Below are positions 17,827 through 26,006 of a stretch of 36,340 nt of DNA, one piece after another. The stretch lies in the NCBI GenBank assembly GCA_035461175.1, contig DATHVR010000135.1:1-36340 (forward strand), in the 5' to 3' direction. The DNA comes from DATHVR01 sp035461175 (GTDB lineage: Bacteria; Actinomycetota; Acidimicrobiia; Spongiisociales; ZC4RG35). The position numbers were made by a program, and so were the translations under genes. Within the stretch, counting starts at the first letter, position 1. Each line of letters starts with the position of its first letter. Under the pieces are notes generated by a model. The model ran no database searches. It saw only the letters and a list, made by a program, of their open reading frames with translations, and was not told the origin of the DNA.

Positions 17827-18294
17827 TTAAATCGATTCGACGTAGGGGTCGCCGAGGACGGTGCCGTCGACGCCGTCGATCGTGACTAGGGCGCGGCGGT
17901 CGGGGGGCTCGGCGGCCGAATAGACGATCACCGACCACTCGGGCCGGGCCCGCAGCCCCTTGAAGGCGACGGCGGCCGAGGCGTGGCCGATGGCGAAATC
18001 GACCGCGGTGGCGGCCTGGGCAAGGGCGGCTTCCTGTTCCACCACGAGCGGCCAGGCTGCGAACCAGTGCCAGATCGCCAAGCCGAGCGGGATGAGGGCC
18101 GCCAGCGGGTCGATGATCACGGCCACCAGCACGGCGGTTGCCAGATAGATCAGCGCCGGGGTCCGACGCCGCCGCGGGTCGGGAAACCGGTAGGGGCCGA
18201 CGACGTTCGAGTCGAGTTCCTCCTCGATGGCGACGGCGTCGGCCACCTCACGGTCGATATGGATGCCCTCCCGGGAGACGCGGCGCTCGCTCAT
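17827..18294 (-). CDS. Hypothetical membrane protein with two adjacent TM segments
   Basis: A 155-residue protein of unknown function. Residues about 46-82 hold two close hydrophobic segments (ALIYLATAVLVAVII and ALIPLGLAIWHWFAAW). The N-terminus is charged, and the C-terminal half (about 85-155) is a soluble alpha/beta-like region. The ATG overlaps the thrS stop as ATGA, so it is translationally coupled to threonyl-tRNA synthetase. No known family is recognised. Confidence 0.8.
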   Translation of the reverse strand: MSERRVSREGIHIDREVADAVAIEEELDSNVVGPYRFPDPRRRRTPALIYLATAVLVAVIIDPLAALIPLGLAIWHWFAAWPLVVEQEAALAQAATAVDFAIGHASAAVAFKGLRARPEWSVIVYSAAEPPDRRALVTIDGVDGTVLGDPYVESI

Positions 18295-20258
18295 GACGGC
18301 TTCGCCGCCAGCCGGGTCAATTCCTCCACCAGCTCGTCGACGGGGACCCCCCGCCGCTCGCTGTCCTCGCCGTACATACGCAGCCCGACGGTACCGCTCT
18401 CCACGTCACGATCTCCCACTACCAGCACCGTCGGATGCTTGGCAGTGAGGGCCCGGCGGATCTTCTCGCCCACGGTCTCCCCCGACTCGTCGACCTCCAC
18501 CCGCAACCCGGCCGATCCCAGCCGCTCGGCGACCCGGGCGGCGTAGTCGAGGTGGCGGTCGGCCACGGGAATCACCGACGCCTGCACCGGCGCCAGCCAC
18601 ATCGGGAAGGCCCCGGCGTGGTGTTCGATGAGGACGCCAATGAATCGCTCGATCGATCCCGCTTTGGCGCAGTGGATCATGACCGGTCGTTCTGCCTTGT
18701 TCTCGGCGCTGGTGTACTCCAGCTCGAAGCGGCCCGGGAGCATGAAATCGACCTGGATGGTCGAGATCTGCCACCGCCGCCCGATGGCGTCCTTCACGTG
18801 GATGTCGATCTTGGGACCGTAGAAGGCCCCCTCGCCCTCGGAGACGGCGTAGTCGAGGTCGGAGTCCTCGAGGACCAATCGCAGGACCTCGGTGGCTTCG
18901 TCCCAAAGTTCCTGGTCGCCCATCGACTTGTCGGGATTGCGGGTGGAAAGGTCGGCGTCGAAGTCGTCGAAACCGAAGTCACGCAGCCACTGAAGAACGA
19001 ACTCCAGATGGTGCTCGACCTCGCCCCGCAACTGCTCCCGGGTGGTGAACGTGTGGCTGTCGTCCTGGGTGAAGCCCCGGGCTCGCATCAGGCCGTGAAT
19101 CGTTCCCGAGCGTTCGTAGCGGTAGACCCCGCCCAGTTCGGCGTAACGGAGGGGCAGATCCCGGTAGCTGCGAGCCCGTGACTGGTAGACGAGGATGTGG
19201 AAGGGGCAGTTCATGGGCTTGACCCGGTACTCGTGGCTCTCGTCCATCTCCATCCCCGGGTACATGCCCTCGGCGTACCAGTCGAGGTGGCCCGAGATCT
19301 TCCACAGTTCGGAACGGGCCAGATGGGGCGAGAAGACGAAATCGAACCCGAATCGTTCGTGCAGGTCCCGACTGTGGTCCTCCACCACCTTGCGGAGAGC
19401 GCCCCCTTTGGCATGCCAGATGACCAGACCGGCGCCCAGTTCCTGGGGGAACGAGAACAGGTCGAGTTCGGTCCCGAGCTTGCGGTGGTCCCGCTTCTCC
19501 GCCTCCTCGAGACGGTGGACGTAAGCCTCCAGGGCCTTGCGGTCCTCCCAGGCGGTCCCGTAGATGCGCTGGAGCTGGGGGTTATTCTCGTCTCCGCGCC
19601 AGTAGGCGCCGCCGCTACGCAACAGCTTGACTGCCTTGAGGCGTCCGGTCGAAGGGACGTGCGGTCCCCGGCACAGATCCACGAAGCCGTTGTTTCGATA
19701 GACGGTGACCTCCTCGCCCTCGGTGACCTGGGTGGGGTCGACCGCCTGGATGATCTCGGTCTTGAAGGGATGCTCGGCGAAGAGCTCGAGCGCCTCGTCC
19801 CGGGTGATCGCCTGGCGCTCGAACGGCTGGTCGGAGGAGATGATCTCGTCCATCCGTCCCTCGATCTTCTCGAGATCCTCAGGGGTGAAGGGACGACCGA
19901 TGTCGAAGTCGTAGTAAAAGCCGTCTTCGATCGGGGGGCCGATGGCGAAGGTGGCTCCCGGGTAGAGCGAGAGCACCGCCTGAGCGAGGACGTGGGCCGA
20001 GGAGTGGCGCAGGATCGAGCGGCCCTCCTCGCTGGACTCGGTCACCACCGCGAAATGACCCGAACCCGGCAGCGGGCGGTCGAGATCCAGCGGGCGATCG
20101 TCGAGCTTGACGGCCACCGCCGCCGCGGCGAGCCGGCTGCCGATCGACCGGGCCGCCTGGAGGCCGGTGGTGCCGTCGGGATGGGTGTGGACGGAACCGT
20201 CTGGATAGGTGAGTTCGATGGGCACGATTGCCAGCCGTTTGGGTAGGGAGAAGTCCAT
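18291..20258 (-). CDS. thrS: Threonyl-tRNA synthetase
   Basis: A class II synthetase of about 655 residues charging tRNA-Thr. An N-terminal TGS domain begins IELTYPDGSVHTHPDGTT. The editing domain has RHSSAHVLAQA and a later CRGPHVPSTG. The catalytic core has MNCPFHILVYQ, RYERSGTIHGLMRARGFTQ (motif 2) and GSIERFIGVLIEHHAGAFP (motif 3). The C-terminal anticodon-binding domain ends the protein. The start is uncertain: the ATG at 20258 is used, but a GTG at 20225 directly before the TGS domain is possible; neither has a good Shine-Dalgarno sequence. Confidence 0.96.
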   Translation of the reverse strand: MDFSLPKRLAIVPIELTYPDGSVHTHPDGTTGLQAARSIGSRLAAAAVAVKLDDRPLDLDRPLPGSGHFAVVTESSEEGRSILRHSSAHVLAQAVLSLYPGATFAIGPPIEDGFYYDFDIGRPFTPEDLEKIEGRMDEIISSDQPFERQAITRDEALELFAEHPFKTEIIQAVDPTQVTEGEEVTVYRNNGFVDLCRGPHVPSTGRLKAVKLLRSGGAYWRGDENNPQLQRIYGTAWEDRKALEAYVHRLEEAEKRDHRKLGTELDLFSFPQELGAGLVIWHAKGGALRKVVEDHSRDLHERFGFDFVFSPHLARSELWKISGHLDWYAEGMYPGMEMDESHEYRVKPMNCPFHILVYQSRARSYRDLPLRYAELGGVYRYERSGTIHGLMRARGFTQDDSHTFTTREQLRGEVEHHLEFVLQWLRDFGFDDFDADLSTRNPDKSMGDQELWDEATEVLRLVLEDSDLDYAVSEGEGAFYGPKIDIHVKDAIGRRWQISTIQVDFMLPGRFELEYTSAENKAERPVMIHCAKAGSIERFIGVLIEHHAGAFPMWLAPVQASVIPVADRHLDYAARVAERLGSAGLRVEVDESGETVGEKIRRALTAKHPTVLVVGDRDVESGTVGLRMYGEDSERRGVPVDELVEELTRLAAKPS

Positions 20259-20380
20259 AGAAATCGGCAGTCTTTTGACTAGCCTGCGGCCCCAAGCGTA
20301 CCGAGCTTGGCCGGGGTCCCAAGCGCAATTACGAAGTCGCTGAGTTACGACAAGGCATAGCAAGCAGGAGGCCGAGGACC

Positions 20381-21223
20381 ATGGACGCTCTGACTTTGGT
20401 GGGAACGATCGCGCCCCATGCGTCGGTACGCGAGGTCAGCACCCAGGCCGGTCCCAAGCGAAACCGGGTGTTCCGTCTCCTGGAGGAGGGCGGCAGGGCC
20501 ACGGTAGTCAAGATATATACCACCGCCGGCCGCGAACGCCGCGAACGCCACGCTCTCGAGGCCCTGGTCGGGGTCGAAGGTGTTCCCGAGATCATCGATC
20601 GCGGGGTCACCTCGGACGGCACCGCCTGGGCCCAGCTCACCGACGGGGGCGGCTGGAGTCTCAAGTCGTTGACGAAGAACCACGACGTGCTGAGGCGGGC
20701 CGGCCGGATCCTGCGCGACGTCCAGGACAGCAAAGGCTCCATCACCAATCTCGAAGGGGGCATGGACGGCGAGTACGTCGCCTCCCACTATCACTCGACC
20801 ATCGAGCGGCTGGGTCGCTACCGGCGCAAGCTCCAGATCCCGCCCGAGGTGCTGGAGGCAGCCGCCAACGCCCCCACCCCGGTGTCGAGTGATCCGGTTC
20901 CGACCCACACCCACCCCACCGCCGACAAGTTCTTGGTGTCGGAGGGGGGCGAGGTGATGCTGGTCGATTGGGAGTGGGCCACCCTGGCTCCGCCCGAGTG
21001 GGATGTGAGCCTGGCGGTGTGGTCGATCGGTTCGGTCCACGGCGAGGACGCCATGACCGCCTTCCTGGAGGGCTACAGCGGTGACATCCCTCGCAGCCGT
21101 CTGGAGAGCTGGACCGCCTATCACGCCGCCGTCACCCTGCTCGACATGGGCGAGTCCACGGAGGGGCGCCTCAACGTGGCAACGATCGTCGACGATCTGA
21201 GCCGGGCCGTCGGCGTCGCCTGA
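20381..21223 (+). CDS. APH-fold phosphotransferase-like protein with altered catalytic loop
   Basis: A 280-residue protein resembling aminoglycoside/choline phosphotransferases. The N-lobe contains ATVVKIYTTAGRERRERHAL, with a Lys placed like the ATP-binding lysine, and the metal-binding segment MLVDWEWATLAPPEWD is intact. The Brenner loop, normally HGDxHxxN, reads THTHPTADKFLV here, so the catalytic Asp and the Asn are replaced. It may be a pseudokinase or use a different base. AGGAGG lies upstream of the ATG. It is divergent from thrS with about 120 bases between. Substrate unknown. Confidence 0.75.
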   Translation: MDALTLVGTIAPHASVREVSTQAGPKRNRVFRLLEEGGRATVVKIYTTAGRERRERHALEALVGVEGVPEIIDRGVTSDGTAWAQLTDGGGWSLKSLTKNHDVLRRAGRILRDVQDSKGSITNLEGGMDGEYVASHYHSTIERLGRYRRKLQIPPEVLEAAANAPTPVSSDPVPTHTHPTADKFLVSEGGEVMLVDWEWATLAPPEWDVSLAVWSIGSVHGEDAMTAFLEGYSGDIPRSRLESWTAYHAAVTLLDMGESTEGRLNVATIVDDLSRAVGVA

Positions 21224-21327
21224 TCCCCCACGGCCAGTCGCGCGGGCGCCGTTTCAGACCGCGAAATCCACCAATCCTGGGCCGGGCTGTCGTATCGTCG
21301 CCGGAGCGAGCGCAGGAGGATCGTCAA

Positions 21328-21531
21328 GTGTTCGAGGCATTGGTTGCCGCCACGGCCACTACCGGGTTGCTGGCACTCGCCCGCCATGGTCGGGAGAGCC
21401 CATTCGTGGTCGACCCCCGTCTGGTGGTCGATCTGTCGACCGATGAACGGGACCTTCCCTGTCCCTGGTGTGGCCACGCCACCACCGAGACCGACGACCG
21501 CTGCCCAACCTGCGATCGTAAGTTCGGCTAG
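21328..21531 (+). CDS. Small zinc-ribbon protein
   Basis: A 67-residue protein with a GTG start supported by AGGAGGA eight bases upstream. The N-terminus is mildly hydrophobic (LVAATATTGLLALA), and the C-terminus has paired CxxC knuckles (CPWCGH and CPTCDRKFG), a zinc-ribbon arrangement. Function unknown. Its stop overlaps the stop of the converging mshD gene. Confidence 0.75.
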   Translation: MFEALVAATATTGLLALARHGRESPFVVDPRLVVDLSTDERDLPCPWCGHATTETDDRCPTCDRKFG

Positions 21532-22391
21532 TCCAGGTCCTCGATGAAGGAGCGGTGGACCGCTTCGATCTCGAAGTCGAGCGATTCGTAGAGGGCGACC
21601 GCGCGGGAATTGTCCCCCTCGGTGTACAGAAACACCTTCGTGCAGCCCGCTGCGGCCAGATAACGCATCCCCTCCAGCACCAGCGCCTTCCCCAGTCCCC
21701 GGCCCTGGTAGCCGGGCACCGCCCCGATTATATAGATCTCTCCTTCGGTCGCCCCGTGACGTTTGGTCCAGCAGAACCCGGCCAGGTCGGCACCCCACCA
21801 CGCCATCCTCAGCCCCTCGGGGTCGAACCAGTCCATCTCCATCCGTCGGCGTAGGTCGGCCCGATCCAGGTTGGAATTCTCCCGGTGACCGGCGAAGGCG
21901 GCATTGTTGGCCTCCAGCCAGGCCCCCTCGTCTCGACCGGGGATGAACCCCCGGACCTCGACTTCGGGGGGGAAGCTGGGCTCGGAGTCAGGGCGGGGAA
22001 GCGGGTACGCCATCCTCAGCAGGCGGCGCTCGGGCTGGAAGCCGAACTGTGGCGGCAGTTGCTCCGCCCCGGCGTCGTAGGTCCACCAGCGGAGTCGGCG
22101 ACCTCCCCGGGCGCGCAGGCGTCTCTCGACCTCCGGAATCAGCTGAACGGCGGCGGTGAGATCGTCGGCGACCACTTCCAGCGCCCACTCCCCCGGTGCC
22201 CGGGCCGGGGCTACGCCGGCGTAGGCGACGGGGGCTCCGTCAACGAGGAGAAGGACTCCGTCCCCGGGCCGGCCGTCGTCTCGTTCCAGCCATCCGGCCT
22301 TGTTCTCGCTCAGGCCCGCGTCCGCTTGCGAACGTAAGAAGGCGAGGGCGATATGGCGGTGTTCGAGGGTCTCGACTGCTTCGATCTGCAC
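21528..22391 (-). CDS. mshD: Mycothiol synthase, double GNAT acetyltransferase
   Basis: MshD acetylates Cys-GlcN-Ins to give mycothiol, the main thiol of actinobacteria. This 287-residue protein has two GNAT domains. The C-terminal one is typical: RGFIPGRDEGAWLEANNAAF, MDWFDPEGLRMAWW, LAGFCWTKRH, GEIYIIGAVPGYQGRGLGKA (acetyl-CoA loop) and LYTEGDNSRAVALYESLDF. The N-terminal domain is divergent as usual. Start GTG at 22391; longer frames would enter the divergent patatin gene region. Confidence 0.92.
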   Translation of the reverse strand: MQIEAVETLEHRHIALAFLRSQADAGLSENKAGWLERDDGRPGDGVLLLVDGAPVAYAGVAPARAPGEWALEVVADDLTAAVQLIPEVERRLRARGGRRLRWWTYDAGAEQLPPQFGFQPERRLLRMAYPLPRPDSEPSFPPEVEVRGFIPGRDEGAWLEANNAAFAGHRENSNLDRADLRRRMEMDWFDPEGLRMAWWGADLAGFCWTKRHGATEGEIYIIGAVPGYQGRGLGKALVLEGMRYLAAAGCTKVFLYTEGDNSRAVALYESLDFEIEAVHRSFIEDLD

Positions 22392-22440
22392 CGGACAGAC
22401 CGTAGCTGAGGATGGTTGCAGCTCTATGCTGGTGTCCCAG

Positions 22441-23406
22441 ATGGCACGAATCGGTCTCGTCCTCGGCGGCGGTGGGATCACAGGAGCGGCGTATGAGCTC
22501 GCCGCTCTGATGGCTATGGAATTGGCCTGCGACTGGGACGCAAACGACTCCGAAGTGGTGGTGGGCACCTCGGGCGGCTCCTATGTGACGGCGATGGTCC
22601 GCTCGGGATCGCTCGGCCTTGACTCGCTGGTCCGGGACGGGGAGGAGCCCGAAGACGTGGCGGATCGGATTCGGCGCCACGTCTTCGTGCGTGAGTCCGG
22701 GGTCAGGGTGGCCCGGTGGTTGCGGCGAGGGGTGCTGCCCGGTCTGCGCCGGCCCGGAGTGACCATGTTGATGGGCTCCCCCGCCCGCTTCGACCCGGGT
22801 GGTCTCGCTTCGTGGGTGGTGGAGCAGGTAGGAGAGCCCGCCCACGCTTGGCCCCTGCGTCCCACCGTGATCGTCGCCTACGACCTGGACGCCCACGAGC
22901 GGGTCGCTTTCGGCACCGAGGCCGCCCCCGACGTCTCTCTCGCCGACGCGGTGGCAGCAAGCTCGGCGATCCCCCTGGTATTCAATCCGCATGAGATCAA
23001 TGGCCGCGCCTACGTGGACGGAGGGGTGGCCTCGGGGACCCACCTGGACCTGATCCTCGGCGCCGACAAGCCCCTCGACCTGGTCATCGTGCTGGCGCCG
23101 ATGGCGGCGCTGGAGGGGAGGCGGGGAGCATGGTTCCACGAGAACCTCCTCGACAACGTCGGTTGTCGGTCCCTGGACGAGGAACTGCGACTGGTCCGTT
23201 CGGCGTGGCCGGACACCGAGATCCTGGTGCTGCGTCCTTCGCCCCCCGTCCTGTCGGCGATGCGGCCCAATCCGATGGCGGCGGAGGCGGCAGTGCCAAC
23301 CTTCATTCGAACCCTGAGTTCGATGAAGCGAAAGCTCGCCCAGCCCGAGGTGTGGGAAGTGCTGGATCACCATCTCCGGCGGCGGCGCCTGCGGGCCGCC
23401 CGCTGA
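22441..23406 (+). CDS. Patatin-like phospholipase
   Basis: A 321-residue serine acyl hydrolase. GLVLGGGGITGAAYE forms the oxyanion hole, VVVGTSGGSYVTA is the nucleophile elbow (GxSxG-type), and YVDGGVASGTHLD holds the catalytic Asp (DGG). It probably cleaves acyl chains from membrane lipids; the substrate is not evident. The ATG at 22441 fits the usual N-terminus (MARIGLVLGGGG). An in-frame ATG at 22426 is possible. It has no clear ribosome-binding site, and TATGCT lies 11 bases upstream, so a leaderless transcript is possible. Confidence 0.9.
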   Translation: MARIGLVLGGGGITGAAYELAALMAMELACDWDANDSEVVVGTSGGSYVTAMVRSGSLGLDSLVRDGEEPEDVADRIRRHVFVRESGVRVARWLRRGVLPGLRRPGVTMLMGSPARFDPGGLASWVVEQVGEPAHAWPLRPTVIVAYDLDAHERVAFGTEAAPDVSLADAVAASSAIPLVFNPHEINGRAYVDGGVASGTHLDLILGADKPLDLVIVLAPMAALEGRRGAWFHENLLDNVGCRSLDEELRLVRSAWPDTEILVLRPSPPVLSAMRPNPMAAEAAVPTFIRTLSSMKRKLAQPEVWEVLDHHLRRRRLRAAR

Positions 23407-23408
23407 GC

Positions 23409-24362
23409 TCAGTCGGCCGGGATCGCCCCCAGGCGCCCCCGCTGATAGTCATCGAAGGCCTGGGCCAGTTCCGCGTGGGTGTTCATGACGAACGGTCCCG
23501 CCCATGCCACCGGTTCTCCTATTGGCCGTCCCCCCAGGATCAAGAGATCCAAATCTGGGTTGCGGCTGTCGGGAGCCGGGTCGGCCGTGGTAGTCAGGGC
23601 GTTGCCTGGCCCGAACAACGCCAATTGGCCCTCCCCGATGGGGCGGGATTCGGCCCCGACCGTGCCCCGGCCAGAGAGGACATAGGCGAGGGCGTTGAAG
23701 TCGGCTCGCCAGGGAAGTTGGATCCGGGCTCCCGCCGAGACGGTGGCGTGGATCATGGTCATGGGGGTGTGCGTCGTCCCCGGCCCGCTTACCGCTCCCA
23801 GGTCGCCGGCGATGAGGCGGAGGAGGGCCCCGCCGTCGTGGGAGGTGAGCAGGGCGACCGCACTCCCCCGCAGGTCCTGGTAGCGAGGCGGTGTGAACTT
23901 GGCGGCCGAGGGGAGGTTCACCCAAAGCTGGAAGCCGTGGAAGAGTCCGCCCGACATCACCAGGTGCTCGGGTGGCGTCTCGATGTGGAGGATGCCCGAG
24001 CCGGCTGTCATCCACTGGGTGTCACCGTTGGTGATGGTCCCGCCGCCGCCGTGGGAGTCGCGGTGCTCGAAGATGCCGTCGATCATGTAGGTGACGGTCT
24101 CGAAACCGCGGTGGGGGTGCCAGGGGGTTCCCTTGGGCTCTCCGGGGGCGTATTCCACCTCACCCATCTGGTCCAGGTGGACGAAGGGGTCGAGGTCGGC
24201 GAGATCGACCCCGGCGAAGGCCCGGCGAACCGGGAATCCCTCGCCTTCGAACCCGCGTGGAGCCGTGGTCACGGACCGGACCGGTCGTTCGGCCGCCACG
24301 GCGAGATCGGGTCGAGGCACCCGGGGCAGGGCGAGGATATCGGGTACGGTCACTGCCGGCAT
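23409..24362 (-). CDS. Pirin family protein
   Basis: A 317-residue bicupin. The iron-binding N-terminal cupin has GTPWHPHRGFETVTYMIDG, with the metal His residues and a following EHRDSHGGGGTI; the second cupin contains NALAYVLSGRGTVGAE. Some bacterial pirins show quercetinase activity, others act as redox-linked regulators, so the role is open. It converges on the patatin gene with two bases between the stops. Confidence 0.93.
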   Translation of the reverse strand: MPAVTVPDILALPRVPRPDLAVAAERPVRSVTTAPRGFEGEGFPVRRAFAGVDLADLDPFVHLDQMGEVEYAPGEPKGTPWHPHRGFETVTYMIDGIFEHRDSHGGGGTITNGDTQWMTAGSGILHIETPPEHLVMSGGLFHGFQLWVNLPSAAKFTPPRYQDLRGSAVALLTSHDGGALLRLIAGDLGAVSGPGTTHTPMTMIHATVSAGARIQLPWRADFNALAYVLSGRGTVGAESRPIGEGQLALFGPGNALTTTADPAPDSRNPDLDLLILGGRPIGEPVAWAGPFVMNTHAELAQAFDDYQRGRLGAIPAD

Positions 24363-24405
24363 GGCTCCAGCCTAGGAGCCGGGAGCGACTGGTGCCGGTA
24401 CGAGG

Positions 24406-24594
24406 TCAGCGACGCCGGCGCAGCTTGCGCGGCACCCAGTCGCACTCGTCTTTGGCGATGGCGTCCCGCAACTCTTCGAGCGTGTGCTCCTCGCAGCGGG
24501 GACCGGAGGGAGTCACAGCCCAGGCGGTCATGTCGCAGCGGTCGCATTGGGGGAGTTTCACCGCCGTACGTTCAAATACGCTCAGTGCAGTCAT
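24406..24594 (-). CDS. Small CxxC/CxxH zinc-binding-like protein
   Basis: A 62-residue protein with CDRCDMTAWAV followed by PRCEEH, a C-x2-C...C-x2-H pattern of a small zinc ribbon, then an acidic helix and a basic tail (PRKLRRRR). It points the same way as pirin, 43 bases upstream of it. Function unknown. The composition and motif argue for a real gene. Confidence 0.6.
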   Translation of the reverse strand: MTALSVFERTAVKLPQCDRCDMTAWAVTPSGPRCEEHTLEELRDAIAKDECDWVPRKLRRRR

Positions 24595-24715
24595 GTTCTC
24601 TGAATCGGACAGTTACCACCTGCAATCGATGACCAGATCCGATTCCACCGAGATGACTAGTCACCGCCGGCCGGGCGAGTCCCTCCGCGATATCGGAGGA
24701 ACTACGGTGACTTAG

Positions 24716-25781
24716 ATGGGACCATTCGAGATGGCTGAGGATTCGCGCCGGCTCGTCGATCTACCTGACCTCGGCGCGTTTCGGTGGCAGCCCGCATATC
24801 CTCCCCTTGTTCTTATTGCACGAGTGCAACGCTCGGGTGGAACCCTCCTCAGCCGACTCTTCGATGGTCATTCAGACCTCCGGGTCTATCCCCACGAGTT
24901 GTATTGGAACCCTGCCGACGAGACTGTGGCCGTCAGACGAGGTTGTAGACCTGCCCTTAGCAGACGCGTTCGCACAACTCTCTCGTAGGTAACTGCCCAT
25001 CCGCAAGCGGTTCAGCGAGTCTGGCTACAACAAGTTCGGTCGGTCGAGAGCCGGATAACCCCTACCCCACATATACAACCTGGCCCTACCTCGCCGCCTG
25101 TTCATGCAGGGCTCTTATGGCACTCGCAGAGAGCTGCTCGACGGATATCTCGATTCATTCTTCGCTGCATGGCTTGACTACAGAGATAGGTACATCCCGA
25201 AGACCTACACAGTTGCATTCGGCAAGAGGCACAATCTCGCGGCCGGGGAGTTCTTCGGTGATTATCCCGACGGTCGGCTGATAACCCTGGTGCGCGATCC
25301 GCGCAGTTGGCTGGCGTCAGCCCACCACCACCAACCGGAGCTCTATCGAGACCTGGAGCATTGGGAAGCCTCTGTGACTGCGAGCATCGACTTGGCGGTG
25401 AAGGATCCGGATCGCGTGTTCCTCATCCCGTTCGACCGCCTCGTTGCTGACACAGCGGCGACGATGAGCGTAGTTCTCGACTGGCTGGGCCTCGATATGG
25501 AGGGCGTATGCCTGGAGCCCACGTTCAACGCCATGGCTGTGCACAGCAACTCCGCCTTTCAGCCCCAGCGCGTCGTAGACCAGTCAGCTCTAGTTCAGAG
25601 CGCCTCGGTAGATGCCGGCGCTGTCCGCCTCTACCGGTATGCGGAGAAGGTCGCTTGGCGACGATTTTTACCTAGGTCATGGAGGCGTACCTTCCGATGG
25701 CCGGCTCGCATCGCCGGGGATCTATTCGGCCGCCGGGAGCGGTTGCACACGATCAACTCCCGTTCCGGCGAAACCGACTGA
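24716..25781 (+). pseudogene. Broken sulfotransferase
   Basis: Two pieces of one PAPS-dependent sulfotransferase. The N-terminal piece (frame of 24716) has the 5'-phosphosulfate loop VQRSGGTLLSRLFDGHSD. The C-terminal piece (frame of 25104, to 25781) has the 3'-phosphate site LVRDPRSWLASAHH and FLIPFDRLVADTAATM. Between them the frame shifts near 24920-24930, and the resumed frame meets stops at 24990-24992 and 25056-25058, although coding-like sequence (LPIRKRFSESGYNKFG, PHIYNLALPRRLF) continues between the stops. Three lesions make decay more likely than a single sequencing error. A TAG also separates an upstream GTG with a good GGAGG site from the ATG. Confidence 0.8.
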
Positions 25782-26006
25782 TGTCGGCTGCGACGGAAGC
25801 GACGACGAGCCGTCGGTCGAGAGAGTTCTGGGGTTGACCGGAGTTCTCGAGGCGTTCGTGGGACACCATGCCCCCCTGCGGTGGAACCTGCCTCCCACCG
25901 GAGCTGTTCCGAAATCACCTGGTAGCACCACTCGGGTCGGGACCATCGACCCTTCCCCATCCGGCCGATGATGTCAGCATTGGAGGCAGCCACCGAAAGG
26001 ATCACA

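Noticed and set aside
20260..20380. T-box or other riboswitch ahead of thrS
   Set aside because: Only about 120 bases separate thrS from a divergent gene and no T-box core or specifier structure is visible.
23130..24632. 500-residue plus-strand frame over pirin
   Set aside because: Covers the pirin gene in antisense and has low-complexity composition.
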